From Chloroflexota bacterium (GTDB taxonomy: Bacteria; Chloroflexota; Anaerolineae; Aggregatilineales; Phototrophicaceae), in NCBI GenBank assembly GCA_026708115.1, contig JAPOVL010000017.1:26263-90262 (forward strand): a stretch of 64,000 nt of DNA, written 5' to 3'. Made by a program: the position numbers and the translations under genes. How positions within the stretch are numbered: the stretch's first letter is position 1; each line of letters begins with the position of its first letter. Below, one piece after another: positions 7,409 to 16,526 of the stretch. Below the pieces are notes generated by a model. That model was not told where the DNA came from, ran no database searches, and saw only the letters and a list, made by a program, of their open reading frames with translations.

Positions 7409-10132
7409 CTATTCCGCTTCCAGCAGCGTCACCTCGCCGAGTGTCTCCAATTGCTCCTGGATTTCGCTGGCGTCGCCGACCACGACGATGATGAAATCTT
7501 CGGGATGGATGTAGCTGTTCGCGATATCCAGCACGTCATCCTTCGTAACGTCTTTGATATAGCCCAGCCATTTGTTGAGGCGGTCGAGTTCGACGCCGCG
7601 GATTTTGTAGGACGCCACCGATTCGACGAAGTCCTGATAGGTCTCGAGCCCGAAGACGAATTCGCCGACGATGCCATCACGGGCGTCATTGATCTCTTCA
7701 TCGGTAAGCGGCTCGGTTTGGATGCGTTTGATCTCCATGAAGACTTCCTCGAGCGCCGGCGCGATCACATCGTTGCGCACGTCCGCCGAGACCCGGAAGT
7801 ATCCGATATCGGCCGGGTAGCTGAAACCGGACCCGATGCTGTAGGTATAGCCCTTTTCTTCACGGATGTTTTGCACGAGGCGGGAAGAAAAGGTGCCGCC
7901 CAAGACATGGTTCATCACGCGGGCCGGGAAGTAATCGAGGCTGGCGCCCTGGATGCCGATATTGCCGATTCGGAAGGTCGCCTGTGTGCTGCCCGGACGA
8001 TCTACCAGCAATATCTGCCGCCCGCTGTTTTCCGGCAGCGCTGGATAATCGATGGCCTCGGCGCTGCCTTGCCAATCGGCGAAATGCTGCTCGGCATAGG
8101 CCAGTCCCTCCTCGGTGGTGATGGCGCCGGCAATGATCAACACGGCATTGTCCGGATGACGGCGCGACTCATAGAAAGCGACAATGTCGTCGCGAGTGAT
8201 GGCCTCCAAGGACTCGAAGGTGGTGGCGTTGCCATAGGGATGGCCTTCGTATAGCAGCCGCCCGAAGGTACGACCGGCGACGAAACTCGGCTGTGCCAGG
8301 TTTGCTTCCAGGGCGCTGATGCGCTCCGCTCGTTCGCGCTCGACTTCGTTTTCGGGGAAGTTGGCGTTGAGGGTCATATCGGCGAGTAGCTCGAAGGCGA
8401 GATCAACGTCTTCAATCAAAGCAAAGACACCGACGGACATACTGTCGCTCCCGGCCCCGCTGCCCACGACGCCGCCAACTTGTTCGATCGCGCCGGCGAT
8501 GTCTTGCGCGCTGCGCGTGCTGGTACCGCGCGTGATCAAGTCACCAGCTATTCCGGCCAACCCGGGCAAATCCTGCGGCGCGGCGGTTCCGCCGCCGGCG
8601 AAATAGACATCGAGCGAGATGATGGGCATGTTGGGCTGCTCGATAACGACAACTTCCAGGCCGTTGTCCAAGACGTTTTCGGTGATGGTGGGGAAGTTGA
8701 ATTCGTTCGAATCCAGGGGCGGCGGCGGTTCGCTTTGTTCGATGACGTAGCGGTAATCCGGCTCTTGTTCGACGACGTCCTCGGCGGCGTAGGGTTCCAC
8801 CGGTGGCGGCGCTTCGGCATCGGTTTCCACCACGTTGAAGACGTGGCGATCGGACTCTTCCAGATACTCTATGGCAACGCGCTGGATGTCCTCGCTGGTG
8901 ACCGCTTTGTAGCGGTCAACGCCAGTGAATACCGCCTGGGGATCGCCGAAATAGTAGCTTGCACTTTGCACGCTTTCGGCCAGTCCAAGAGCCGTCTCCA
9001 GTCCGAGAATCCCTCTGCTTCGTATACCCGCGATCACCTTGTCAAGCTCTGCTTGCGGAACGCCTTCATCGATGATCTTTTGCAGTTCTTCGTAGGACGC
9101 TTCCTCAAGTTCCGCCAGGTCGACGCCGACATTGCCAACGAGAATGAAGGAGAATTGGCCCGGACCTCGATTGTCAAAGATCCAGGCGTCGGCTTGCAGC
9201 GCTTTGCCGGTGTCAACCAGTCGTTTGGCAAGGCGGCTGGAATCACCGACGCTCAGAACGCGGGAGAGCACGTTTAGCGCCGGGTAGTCTTCATGGATCA
9301 GCGGGGGGATCTCGTAAGCGACCAGCAGCGCGGGCAGATTGATGAAGGGATCTTCGATGGTGATATATTCCGCTTCCTCTTGATCGACCGGCACAAATTC
9401 GGGCAGGGCGGGCGGGTCGTCGCCGCGCGGGATGGGGCCGAAGAGCGCATCGACCAAGGCGCGCGTCGCGTCGAAGTCGATGTCTCCAGCGACGACCAGG
9501 GTGGCATTGTTCGGGACGTAATAGGTGCGGTGGAAGCTGAGCACATCTTCGATTTGGGCCTTGTTGACATCGTCAATGTTGCCGATGGCGGGTCGCTTAT
9601 AGGGTTCGTAGGAATAGGGCACGGTGATGAGGGCTTTCACAGCCGTACCATAGGGTCGGTTATCGTAACTTCTCTGCAGTTCTTCGATGACGATGGCGCG
9701 CTGATTATCGAGGTTTTCCTGCGTCACGTCCAAGCCGCCCATACGATCCGCTTCTATCCAAAGCGCCAGCGGCAGCTGATGAGATGGCACTGTATCGTAG
9801 TAGGCAGTGTAGTCGGTGCTGACATAGGCATTTGACGAGCCGCCGACCGGTTCCAGCAACTGGTCCATGCCGTTGTCCGGAATATGCGGCGATCCTTCGA
9901 ACATCATGTGTTCAAAGAGATGGGCGAAGCCACTCTTGCCTACGGGGTCATTGGCGCTGCCGACCCGATACCAGATATCGACCGCGACGGTCGGCGCCGT
10001 GGTATCGCGCACGAGGATGACTTCCAGGCCGTTATCCAGCCAATAATGTTCCAGATCGAGTTGTTGGTCCGCCGCCAGGCTGGCTCCGCCAAGAGTCAGC
10101 AGGCACAACATGAGAAAAATAAGGCGTTTCAT
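7409..10132 (-). CDS. Exported M16 family zinc metallopeptidase (two M16 domains)
   Basis: Secreted or surface protease of 907 residues, the usual length of a two-domain M16B protein. The signal peptide is MKRLIFLMLCLLTLGGASLA. The inverted zinc motif HxxEH is H71-L-F-E-H75, and the third ligand is probably E151 in the following helix (IVIEELQ). The second M16 half, starting near residue 490, has GLAGIAGD at the corresponding place, so it is catalytically inactive, as is normal for these tandem enzymes. The gene stands alone, convergent with Uma2 copy 2, behind a good AAAGGAGA site. It likely degrades exported peptides. Confidence 0.92.
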   Translation of the reverse strand: MKRLIFLMLCLLTLGGASLAADQQLDLEHYWLDNGLEVILVRDTTAPTVAVDIWYRVGSANDPVGKSGFAHLFEHMMFEGSPHIPDNGMDQLLEPVGGSSNAYVSTDYTAYYDTVPSHQLPLALWIEADRMGGLDVTQENLDNQRAIVIEELQRSYDNRPYGTAVKALITVPYSYEPYKRPAIGNIDDVNKAQIEDVLSFHRTYYVPNNATLVVAGDIDFDATRALVDALFGPIPRGDDPPALPEFVPVDQEEAEYITIEDPFINLPALLVAYEIPPLIHEDYPALNVLSRVLSVGDSSRLAKRLVDTGKALQADAWIFDNRGPGQFSFILVGNVGVDLAELEEASYEELQKIIDEGVPQAELDKVIAGIRSRGILGLETALGLAESVQSASYYFGDPQAVFTGVDRYKAVTSEDIQRVAIEYLEESDRHVFNVVETDAEAPPPVEPYAAEDVVEQEPDYRYVIEQSEPPPPLDSNEFNFPTITENVLDNGLEVVVIEQPNMPIISLDVYFAGGGTAAPQDLPGLAGIAGDLITRGTSTRSAQDIAGAIEQVGGVVGSGAGSDSMSVGVFALIEDVDLAFELLADMTLNANFPENEVERERAERISALEANLAQPSFVAGRTFGRLLYEGHPYGNATTFESLEAITRDDIVAFYESRRHPDNAVLIIAGAITTEEGLAYAEQHFADWQGSAEAIDYPALPENSGRQILLVDRPGSTQATFRIGNIGIQGASLDYFPARVMNHVLGGTFSSRLVQNIREEKGYTYSIGSGFSYPADIGYFRVSADVRNDVIAPALEEVFMEIKRIQTEPLTDEEINDARDGIVGEFVFGLETYQDFVESVASYKIRGVELDRLNKWLGYIKDVTKDDVLDIANSYIHPEDFIIVVVGDASEIQEQLETLGEVTLLEAE

Positions 10133-10187
10133 GAGATGCTTTGTCTCCTTTCGTATGGTTTGGACAAATCAAGCATCATCTAGTTCT

Positions 10188-10214
10188 ATTATATGGTACT
10201 TACGCTAATGTAAA
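10188..10214 (-). promoter_or_regulatory. Promoter of the M16 protease gene
   Basis: On the minus strand a TATAAT (10188-10193) is preceded at 15 bp by TTTACA (10209-10214), a five-of-six match to the -35 consensus. It lies about 55 bp before the M16 start. The spacing is slightly short. Confidence 0.45.
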
Positions 10215-10824
10215 TGAATTGTAAAAGCGAGATGTGAGTATCCCAGGCTACGGGCAGTTGCGATGGTCTAAACGAAACGGCAAACAGTCTTCACATGCGA
10301 AGGGTTCGAGACTGATTCGCAGACAGTCCTCAATGGCAAGAACGAATATAGGGAAGTTGATACCCTAGATTGACGCAAAGAATTGTCGCAATTCTAATCT
10401 GAAGCCGGGCAGGATTGACTCGCCTGTAGGCTGTCGTCTTGAGCAAGCAACGCGCATTCTATATCCGCATTCAGGCTCAATCGGCAGACCCCGATCATCT
10501 CTTGCGGTTCACATTATTTGAATCATCATATCATAGGACGATAGGTTTGTGCTCACGGAGTCAGGGCTGCGGGTGCATTTCAGATTATTGGCAGATCACG
10601 TGGTTTTGCCGGTCAACGAGCACAGTTGACCACAGGCTCTCGATGCGCGCAGGGTGGCGTTATACGGCGAAACAATGCCCTTAAAATGCGTATGAAATGC
10701 GCCTTTTTTGGTGGATGTATCGATACAGTATGAATACAGGGCGGGTGTGCGAGGGGGGTACCCCCTGTCCGGATTTGGGGATTTTTTTCGTCACAGAGGG
10801 CGGGTGGTCAACCCCACCCCCCGG

Positions 10825-10852
10825 CCCCCTCCCCGAGGCATCAGGGAGGGGG
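10825..10852. repeat. C-rich hairpin repeat, copy 1
   Basis: CCCCCTCCC pairs with GGGAGGGGG over nine bases, preceded by an ACCCCACCCCCCGG tract. Related hairpins lie at 25431-25455 and 49104-49130, and a decayed copy is near 63905. Confidence 0.65.
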
Positions 10853-10972
10853 AGCGCGTTTGGCGGGATTGGAGTTAGATCTGGAAGCGTCGCTACAGAT
10901 GGGTTTTTTTCGCATTGTTTTGTTGCTGCTGTTGAGGGGCGCTGGCTGGCGGCGCGGAGGGGTGTGTGTTTC

Positions 10973-10993
10973 GGGCGACCTGATAGGTCGCCC
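10973..10993. repeat. GGGCGACC hairpin repeat, copy B
   Basis: Identical in stem and loop (TGATA) to 236-256, again preceded by TTTC and followed by CCTAC or CTAC. Confidence 0.75.
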
Positions 10994-11039
10994 CTACGGG
11001 ATTCGAGTTTAATGAAGCTTGTAGGGGTCGGGTCGCGTA

Positions 11040-11091
11040 GACACTGACCGCCGACACAGCCCGTCGACACTGACCGCTGACAGAGCGGGTC
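11040..11091. repeat. Two 26-bp direct repeats
   Basis: GACACTGACCGC followed by YGACASAGC occurs at 11040 and again at 11066. The 16 bases at 11053-11068 and the 6 bases at 11034-11039 occur joined together, reverse-complemented, at 39904-39925 without the intervening 13 bases. Confidence 0.55.
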
Positions 11092-11191
11092 GGTCGCCCC
11101 TAGCGGTTTCGACGTAAGTGAACCGTGGAGGGGTCAGAGGGTGGGGGTTGAGGCGGCAATAGTCTGAAATAGAGCCCAGGGCTGCGCAGGT

Positions 11192-12394
11192 TCAAACCGG
11201 GATGGTCAGCGATTCGAGGTCGCGCGGATAGTAGGTCAGCATCTCGGCGCCGCTGTCTGTGACCAGGACGGTATCGGAATGCCGGAAGCCGCCCAACTCG
11301 GGAATATATAATCCCGGCTCCACGGTGAAGACCATGCCGGCTTTGATCTCTGTGTCGTCGCCAATATCGAGGAAGGGACCTTCGTGATAGCGCAAGCCGA
11401 TCGTATGCCCGCTATGATGTTTCCAGTAGGGCATGAGCTGGTGCTGGTCGAAATAGGCGCGTACTTGGCGATCGACTGCGCTGCAGGCTAGCCCCGGCTC
11501 CAGCGCTTCCATGGCGATCGTCTGCAAATTGAGCATGTGGTCAAACATGCGCTTCTGTTCGTCCGAGGGCGCGCCCAGGATCATGGTGCGCTCCAGCTCG
11601 CTGACATAACCCCAGATTGCCGCGCTGGCCCCGGTCACCAGCACATCACCCTCCTGGAAGCTGATGTTGCTGGTCAAGGCGTGCGGGATGGCGGCGTTGC
11701 GGCCGATCTGCCCGCGATATCCGGCGATGGCGCCTTCGTAGTATTCGCTGTTGCCGCGCCAAATCGGTCCGATGCTGTCCAGCATCATGAGCGTGGCTTC
11801 GCCGCTGGCGCGTTGCGACACTTCGACCTCGCCAATGCCGACCTCGGTGTATTTTTGCAGCAGCATATGCGCCAGATTGCCCCATTTGCAGCTTTCTTTT
11901 AGCAGGGCGATTTCCGCCGCCGACTTGACCATCATCTGGTCTTCAATAGGCGCGCGGCAGTTGAGGACCTCGTTGCCTGTGAGTCCTGAGAGCGGTTCGC
12001 CGCGATAGCCGAAGATCCAGGGATAGCCGTCGCTGTCGGCGCCGACTGTGCCGCTGAGGCCCATGTCTTTGAGCAGATCAGCCAGGACATGCATCGGGTG
12101 CTTGAGATCGGGAAATTCGGGGTAGTGGGCGACGCGGTCGATGACGGACATGGAAGCGGCGTGTTCAAGTTCCAGGCGCGGGACGAGCAGCGCCCGCTGG
12201 CCGGCGCGGTTCATGACGTAGGCCATGGGTCGCTCGGTGGGGATGAAGGCGAAGCCGGCGTAATACTTGATGTAGTCGGCGTCGAAGAGTACGAGGCCGC
12301 TGACGCCGAGTTCGTCTATGATTTCTCCCAGGCGCTCGTTGCGCCCGGCGTATTCGGCGTCGCTGATTTTGAGTTGGGTGGTGGTAAGGGGCAT
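11192..12394 (-). CDS. M24 family (creatinase/Xaa-Pro-peptidase-like) protein with lost metal ligands
   Basis: A 400-residue protein of the creatinase N-domain plus pita-bread M24 fold. Of the five usual metal ligands, the two Asp are replaced (G255 in LVTGASAAI and E266 in GYVSELERT), the last Glu is replaced by S373 in GFRHSDTVLVT, while H330 (SGHTIGLRYHEGP) and E359 (VEPGLY) remain. Thus it is probably not a metallopeptidase. Creatinase and some related C-N hydrolases also work without metal, using this His. It lies at the distal end of the minus-strand arm with dihydropyrimidinase, so a hydrolase for a small ureide or amide is plausible. The start at 12394 has a GGAGG site. Confidence 0.8.
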   Translation of the reverse strand: MPLTTTQLKISDAEYAGRNERLGEIIDELGVSGLVLFDADYIKYYAGFAFIPTERPMAYVMNRAGQRALLVPRLELEHAASMSVIDRVAHYPEFPDLKHPMHVLADLLKDMGLSGTVGADSDGYPWIFGYRGEPLSGLTGNEVLNCRAPIEDQMMVKSAAEIALLKESCKWGNLAHMLLQKYTEVGIGEVEVSQRASGEATLMMLDSIGPIWRGNSEYYEGAIAGYRGQIGRNAAIPHALTSNISFQEGDVLVTGASAAIWGYVSELERTMILGAPSDEQKRMFDHMLNLQTIAMEALEPGLACSAVDRQVRAYFDQHQLMPYWKHHSGHTIGLRYHEGPFLDIGDDTEIKAGMVFTVEPGLYIPELGGFRHSDTVLVTDSGAEMLTYYPRDLESLTIPV

Positions 12395-12484
12395 GACTTG
12401 CCTCCGCTAGCGTGCTGTGAGTTTGTGGGGATTATAGCGCGGGCGGCCCAAGACAGCGATACAGGCGACCCCAGCCGAGTTGCA

Positions 12485-13054
12485 TCAGGAGAAAAGCGCG
12501 TCAAGCTCGAGACTGAAGCCAGGCAGAACATGCTCGCCGGAGAGGCTGCCGTCGGCGTCTATGGATTGGCTTTGGATCTTGCCGCTGGCGTCAAGCCGGC
12601 AGACTTCGACGCGCTTGTTGTCGGGAATGACGATCCAGACCAGTTGCGTGCCATGCTGTAGATATAAGGCGGCTTTTCGACGAATCTGCGGCATGGTGTT
12701 ACTAGGAGAGACGATCTCGACAGCGAGATCGGGCATAACGGGTACGAATTTTTTCGTTAGTGGAGGTGTTTTGCGATCAGTGCGCCTGAATGCGACATCG
12801 GGCGATAATAGTGTACTTGGATCATCGGGTGAGTAGTATCCAACGTCTACTGCGGGAATGCCAAGATTACGCTCTGGGTCAAATAAGCGAATAAAGTGAA
12901 AAATGTCACCTGCCAGCAATCCTTGCTCTTCACCAGTCGGCGCGATCTCGAACAATTCTCCTTCGATGAGCTCAAAGTGTTTGTCGGCGTTTTCTGCTTG
13001 ACAGACGAGTTGCCAAAGGTCGTCAATGTCGTATACGCGCTGTTGGATTGCCAT
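12485..13054 (-). CDS. Uma2 family endonuclease-like protein
   Basis: A 189-residue Uma2/DUF820 protein, distant from the duplicated pair at 5.8-7.3 kb. The core elements are KHFELIEGEL, LLSPDVAFRRTD (acidic), DLAVEIVSPSN (E) and the following QIRRKAALY (K), then LVWIVIPDNKRVEVC. It is placed between the M24 and dihydropyrimidinase genes on the same strand, but is separated from hydA by a rho-independent terminator, so it probably has its own promoter. Cellular role unknown. Confidence 0.85.
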   Translation of the reverse strand: MAIQQRVYDIDDLWQLVCQAENADKHFELIEGELFEIAPTGEEQGLLAGDIFHFIRLFDPERNLGIPAVDVGYYSPDDPSTLLSPDVAFRRTDRKTPPLTKKFVPVMPDLAVEIVSPSNTMPQIRRKAALYLQHGTQLVWIVIPDNKRVEVCRLDASGKIQSQSIDADGSLSGEHVLPGFSLELDALFS

Positions 13055-13135
13055 TGCTGTCTCCAGCGCCCTCCCTCACGTTAGCCAAATCATACCATGT
13101 GGCGATACGTGTTTTCAAATGTCGCGGACGAGACC

Positions 13136-13161
13136 AAAAAAGGGCGACCAAGGAATCGCCC
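13136..13161 (-). terminator. Rho-independent terminator after hydA
   Basis: Read on the minus strand, a GGGCGA...TCGCCC stem, with two further GC pairs and a two-base bulge, is followed at once by six T. It lies 29 bp after the hydA stop. The stem belongs to the GGGCGACC repeat family, here recruited as a true terminator. Confidence 0.75.
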
Positions 13162-13189
13162 CGCATGGTTCATTATTGAATACGTCAGA

Positions 13190-14668
13190 TTACAGCACCG
13201 GCGCGTTCGGCTCCCGCGCGATGAACTGCCCGGCGCCGTTGCTGCCCAGCCAGGCATCGCCATCGACGAGCTTATTGCCCCGTTGGTAGACCTGCACAGG
13301 CAGGCCTTTGACGGTCATGCCCTCGTAGCAGTTGTAATCGACGCGCATGTGGTGCGTAGCCGCGCTGATGGTATGTTCCTTCTGTGGATCCCAGACCAGA
13401 ATGTCGGCGTCGGAGCCCACGGCGATGGTGCCTTTGCGCGGGTACATGCCAAAGATGCGCGCCGGGTTTGTGCAGTGCAGCTCTACAAAGCGCGAGGGCG
13501 AGAGCTTGCCGCTATTGACGCCGGCATGCCACATCACCATCATGCGATCTTCCAGCCCGGGCATGCCGTTGGGGATCTTGGCAAAATTGCCCTTGCCGAG
13601 TTCTTTGCCCGGCCGGCGATAGGAGGGATCTTGTTTTTCGTAACCGACCCAATCCCGGCCGCCGGTCCGCTCGTTCCATTCTTGCCAGGGACCGTGCCCG
13701 CCGTCGTACCAGAAATCGCAATGGTCGGTGCTGACGATTTGCAGCGTGCCATCGCGCACTGCGCCCCAGAGGACGCCGTGATCATGCTTGGAGCGGATGG
13801 GCGGCGAGCAGACGTATTTCGACCCCTCAAATCCGGGCAGCGCCATGTGGTCTGCGACGGTGAGGAAGAAGTATTGCACGCAGGTCTCGCCCATGACCGG
13901 GTAGCCCAAGGCCCGTCCTCGCCGCAGGGCCTCGATGGCCGGCTCGCAGGTCATGTGCACAACGTAAAGCGGGCAGCCGGTCATGCCGGACATGACCACG
14001 GCGCGGTTGGTCGCTTCGCCTTCGATCTCGGGCGGGCGCGACGAGGCGTGATAAACCGGATCGGTTTTGCCTTCCGCCAGCAAAGCCGGCGTCAGGGCAG
14101 CTTCGACGTCGCCGTTTTCGGCGTGGACCATGACGATCATGCCGTTGTCGGCGGCCACGCGCATGGTGTTGAACAGTGTCGCGTCATCGATTTGAAAGAC
14201 GTTTTTGTAAGCCATGAAGAGCTTCAAGCTGGTGATGCCTTCGTCGAGCATGGTGGGAATTTCTTTCATGACGGCGTCGTTGAGATCGGTGACCGCCATG
14301 TGGAAGGCATAGTCGATCTGGGCGATATCGCGCGATTTCGCCCACCAGGTTTCCAGTCCGTCGTGCAAGCTGCCGCCGATGGGCTGTACCACGAAGTCGA
14401 TATGGGTGGTGGTGCCGCCGAAAGCCGCCGCCTTATGGCCGACGTCAAAGTCGTCGTTGCTGATGGTGCCGCCGAAGGGCAAGTCGAGGTGCGTATGCAC
14501 GTCGATGCCGCCGGGCATCAAGTATTTGCCGGCGCAATCAACCAGGTCATGTCCATTGCCGTCGAGGTCGCGCCCGATCAGCGTGATGATCTCGCCCTCG
14601 ACCAGGACATCGGCTTTGATCATGTCGCTGGCGGTGATGATCGTTCCGTTTTTGAATACCGTTCCCAT
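13190..14668 (-). CDS. hydA: Dihydropyrimidinase (D-hydantoinase)
   Basis: Cyclic amidohydrolase that opens 5,6-dihydrouracil or dihydrothymine to N-carbamoyl-beta-amino acids, the second step of reductive pyrimidine breakdown. It is 492 residues long, the normal length. The binuclear metal site is complete: H58 and H60 in GIDVHTHLD, the carbamylated Lys K149 in SLKLFMAYK, H182 (VMVHAEN), H238 (YVVHMT) and D315 (STDHCDF). A very strong AAGGAG site precedes the ATG. Neighbouring methylmalonate-semialdehyde dehydrogenase, class III aminotransferase and ABC importer support a pyrimidine role over a pure hydantoinase role. Confidence 0.93.
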   Translation of the reverse strand: MGTVFKNGTIITASDMIKADVLVEGEIITLIGRDLDGNGHDLVDCAGKYLMPGGIDVHTHLDLPFGGTISNDDFDVGHKAAAFGGTTTHIDFVVQPIGGSLHDGLETWWAKSRDIAQIDYAFHMAVTDLNDAVMKEIPTMLDEGITSLKLFMAYKNVFQIDDATLFNTMRVAADNGMIVMVHAENGDVEAALTPALLAEGKTDPVYHASSRPPEIEGEATNRAVVMSGMTGCPLYVVHMTCEPAIEALRRGRALGYPVMGETCVQYFFLTVADHMALPGFEGSKYVCSPPIRSKHDHGVLWGAVRDGTLQIVSTDHCDFWYDGGHGPWQEWNERTGGRDWVGYEKQDPSYRRPGKELGKGNFAKIPNGMPGLEDRMMVMWHAGVNSGKLSPSRFVELHCTNPARIFGMYPRKGTIAVGSDADILVWDPQKEHTISAATHHMRVDYNCYEGMTVKGLPVQVYQRGNKLVDGDAWLGSNGAGQFIAREPNAPVL

Positions 14669-14806
14669 TTTTGTCTCCTTTTTCGATAGCTGTTCTTGCC
14701 GATGGGCGATCGGGCGGGTCGCATCTGCCAGTGAGCGACGATAGTCAACTAGAGGCCAGGACGATCTTCTTCCCGTGTTCCGTCGCTGTGGTTCTTCGCC
14801 GCTGCC

Positions 14807-15367
14807 TCAAATCTCGACGCCGTGATATATCTCCGCCAGCGGCAAGTCACAACCCAATACTGATAGCGGGATGACGGCGTCCAAGCCCGCGTATGCCTGG
14901 GTCTGCCAGCCGCTTGCAGCGCGCGAGGCCACTTCGACTTGCGCTTTGAATTGGTCGATGATGAGATAGACTTGTAGTGAAGGGATGCTTTGGTACAAGT
15001 CGCGCTTGAAGCCACGGTCTTTATTGGCTGTTGCGGGCGAGAGCACTTCTGCGACCAACGTGGGATTGAAGAGGTTGATGGCTTGCTCATCAAGCTCCGA
15101 TTCTCCGCAGACGAGGCTCAAGTCCGGATAGAGATAGCGCGCAGGGCTGACACGGATGCGCATGGCGCTGCTGTAAAAGTGAAACTCGCCATCCCTCAGG
15201 CGCAGTCTAAGCGCGAAACCAACGTTCAACATTATTTCTGCGTGATAAGCTGTACCGCCGGTCATCGGATGCACCTCGCCATCAATGTATTCATTCTTGT
15301 ATTCGCTGGCTTCATCGAAGGCGAAATACTCTTCGACGGTCATCTTGCGGATGCTGTCGACAACCAT
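14807..15367 (-). CDS. Uma2 family endonuclease-like protein
   Basis: A 186-residue Uma2/DUF820 protein, fourth of the window. Elements seen: MTVEEYFAFDEASEYKNEYIDGE, LYPDLSLVCGE, LVAEVLSPATANKDRGFKRDLY and VYLIIDQ. The start at 15367 (MVVDSIRKM) is preferred over an in-frame start at 15463 because the extra residues run over the end of the LLM gene and match nothing. It lies between hydA and the LLM oxidoreductase in the same direction. Interruption of a metabolic operon by Uma2 genes on both sides of hydA suggests repeated insertion; role unknown. Confidence 0.85.
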   Translation of the reverse strand: MVVDSIRKMTVEEYFAFDEASEYKNEYIDGEVHPMTGGTAYHAEIMLNVGFALRLRLRDGEFHFYSSAMRIRVSPARYLYPDLSLVCGESELDEQAINLFNPTLVAEVLSPATANKDRGFKRDLYQSIPSLQVYLIIDQFKAQVEVASRAASGWQTQAYAGLDAVIPLSVLGCDLPLAEIYHGVEI

Positions 15368-15401
15368 GATATTATTGTCCTCCCCGAGCTGGATTTGCGT
15401 C

Positions 15402-16397
15402 CTAGTGAAAGGCCGGGATGATTTTCTCGCCGTATTCTGCCACGATGCGCTCTTCTTCACCACACATCAGGTAAATGTTGAATTGCGTCACGCCGGCTGC
15501 CTCCAGGTCCTTGAGCTTGGCAATGTGGTCGTCGACGCTGCCCAGGATGCCAAAGGCGTCCACGATGTCTTCCGTTATAAAGTCTAGATGGTCCGCGTCC
15601 TTGTCAGCATGCTCTTTGTAATCGTAACCCTTGCGTCCTTCAATGTAGTCGGTCAAGCTGGCGGGTATATCCGGGCTGTCCATTCCATAGCGTTCGACGA
15701 TATCGGCCACATGATTTCCCACCATGGCCGGGAACCAGCGCGTTTGCTCACGCGCTTTGTCCATATCCCCGATCCAGACTGGCGCCGCCGACATGATCCC
15801 GTAATTTGACATGTCCAGCCCGGCCGCCTCGCCGCCAGCGATCGCCTGCTGGGAAAACCACCTGACCAATCCCGGGTCCGCCAATTGAATCACCAAGCCG
15901 TCGCCAGCGCGGCCGGCGCCCCCCAGCGCTTTGGGCCCATAAGCCGCGATCCAGATCGGAATTTCATAGCCATTGGCCCAGGGGAATCGCGCTGATGTGT
16001 CGTCGTAGGCGACCTCGTCGCCGCGTACCAGAGCGCGCAGGACATGGGCAAAGCGCTCCATATTGGCGACGGTCATGGGCTTTTTGCCCAGCATGCGCCG
16101 CGAGCTGTCGCCACGGCCAATGCCGATCTCGATGCGGTTGCCGCTTTGTACAGCCAGCGTGGCGTACATGCTGGCCGCCACGGACCATTCCCGCACGCCC
16201 GGATTGGTCACTAGCGGTCCGTAGATCATGTCCTCGGTGTTGGCCATGCACAGCGCCATGGTTAAATAACATTCGCGCCACAGCACATGCGAATCGAAGA
16301 ACCAGCCGTATTTGAATCCGGCGACTTCGGCTTGCTTGCAGAGCGCCACCGTGCGCTTTGGTGAAATATCACCTTTGAAGGTTATGCCAAAATCCAT
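15402..16397 (-). CDS. LLM-class flavin/F420-dependent oxidoreductase
   Basis: Luciferase-like monooxygenase-fold protein of 331 residues. It starts MDFGITFKGD and shows the pattern RIEIGIGRGDSSRRMLGKKP plus GYEIPIWIAAYGPKALGGAGRAGDG, characteristic of F420-type LLM enzymes. From memory it resembles the CPS_4043 subgroup (TIGR03842), which commonly sits beside dihydropyrimidinase genes; that needs a profile search. It could reduce or oxidise a pyrimidine-derived substrate. It lies between Uma2 and a toxin-antitoxin-like pair in the hydA direction, with AGGAGTG before its ATG. Confidence 0.85.
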   Translation of the reverse strand: MDFGITFKGDISPKRTVALCKQAEVAGFKYGWFFDSHVLWRECYLTMALCMANTEDMIYGPLVTNPGVREWSVAASMYATLAVQSGNRIEIGIGRGDSSRRMLGKKPMTVANMERFAHVLRALVRGDEVAYDDTSARFPWANGYEIPIWIAAYGPKALGGAGRAGDGLVIQLADPGLVRWFSQQAIAGGEAAGLDMSNYGIMSAAPVWIGDMDKAREQTRWFPAMVGNHVADIVERYGMDSPDIPASLTDYIEGRKGYDYKEHADKDADHLDFITEDIVDAFGILGSVDDHIAKLKDLEAAGVTQFNIYLMCGEEERIVAEYGEKIIPAFH

Positions 16398-16526
16398 TAT
16401 TCCACTCCTGAAGCATCTTGGGCGATTGTGTATTTTTGGGAGACCCGCTGGCTGGTCCCAAGCAATGCATTCGAATTGTTTCGCCTAGTCTGCCGCTCAC
16501 GGCAGGATTTCTTTTCTCTGGTTGTG

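Larger units (their letters stand above)
10133..11191. other. Gene-free repeat-rich region
   Basis: About 1 kb without a credible gene. An 81-codon frame at 10439-10684 begins with TTG, lacks a ribosome site and resembles nothing. The region contains the M16 promoter, a C-rich hairpin repeat (10825-10852), a full GGGCGACC hairpin (10973-10993), and a 26-bp unit repeated twice (11040-11091) whose flank recurs at 39904-39925. It looks like a sink for dispersed repeats. Confidence 0.55.

Noticed and set aside
10439..10684. An 81-codon plus-strand reading frame in the 1-kb gap
   Set aside because: TTG start, no ribosome site, odd Cys/Ser/Trp-rich composition and no context.
236..10993. Spaced identical hairpins taken as a CRISPR array
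   Set aside because: The copies are kilobases apart, not regularly spaced, and no cas gene is present.
13097..14689. A 530-codon plus-strand reading frame
   Set aside because: It is antisense to hydA, whose six metal ligands are all present; the antisense protein has no family features.
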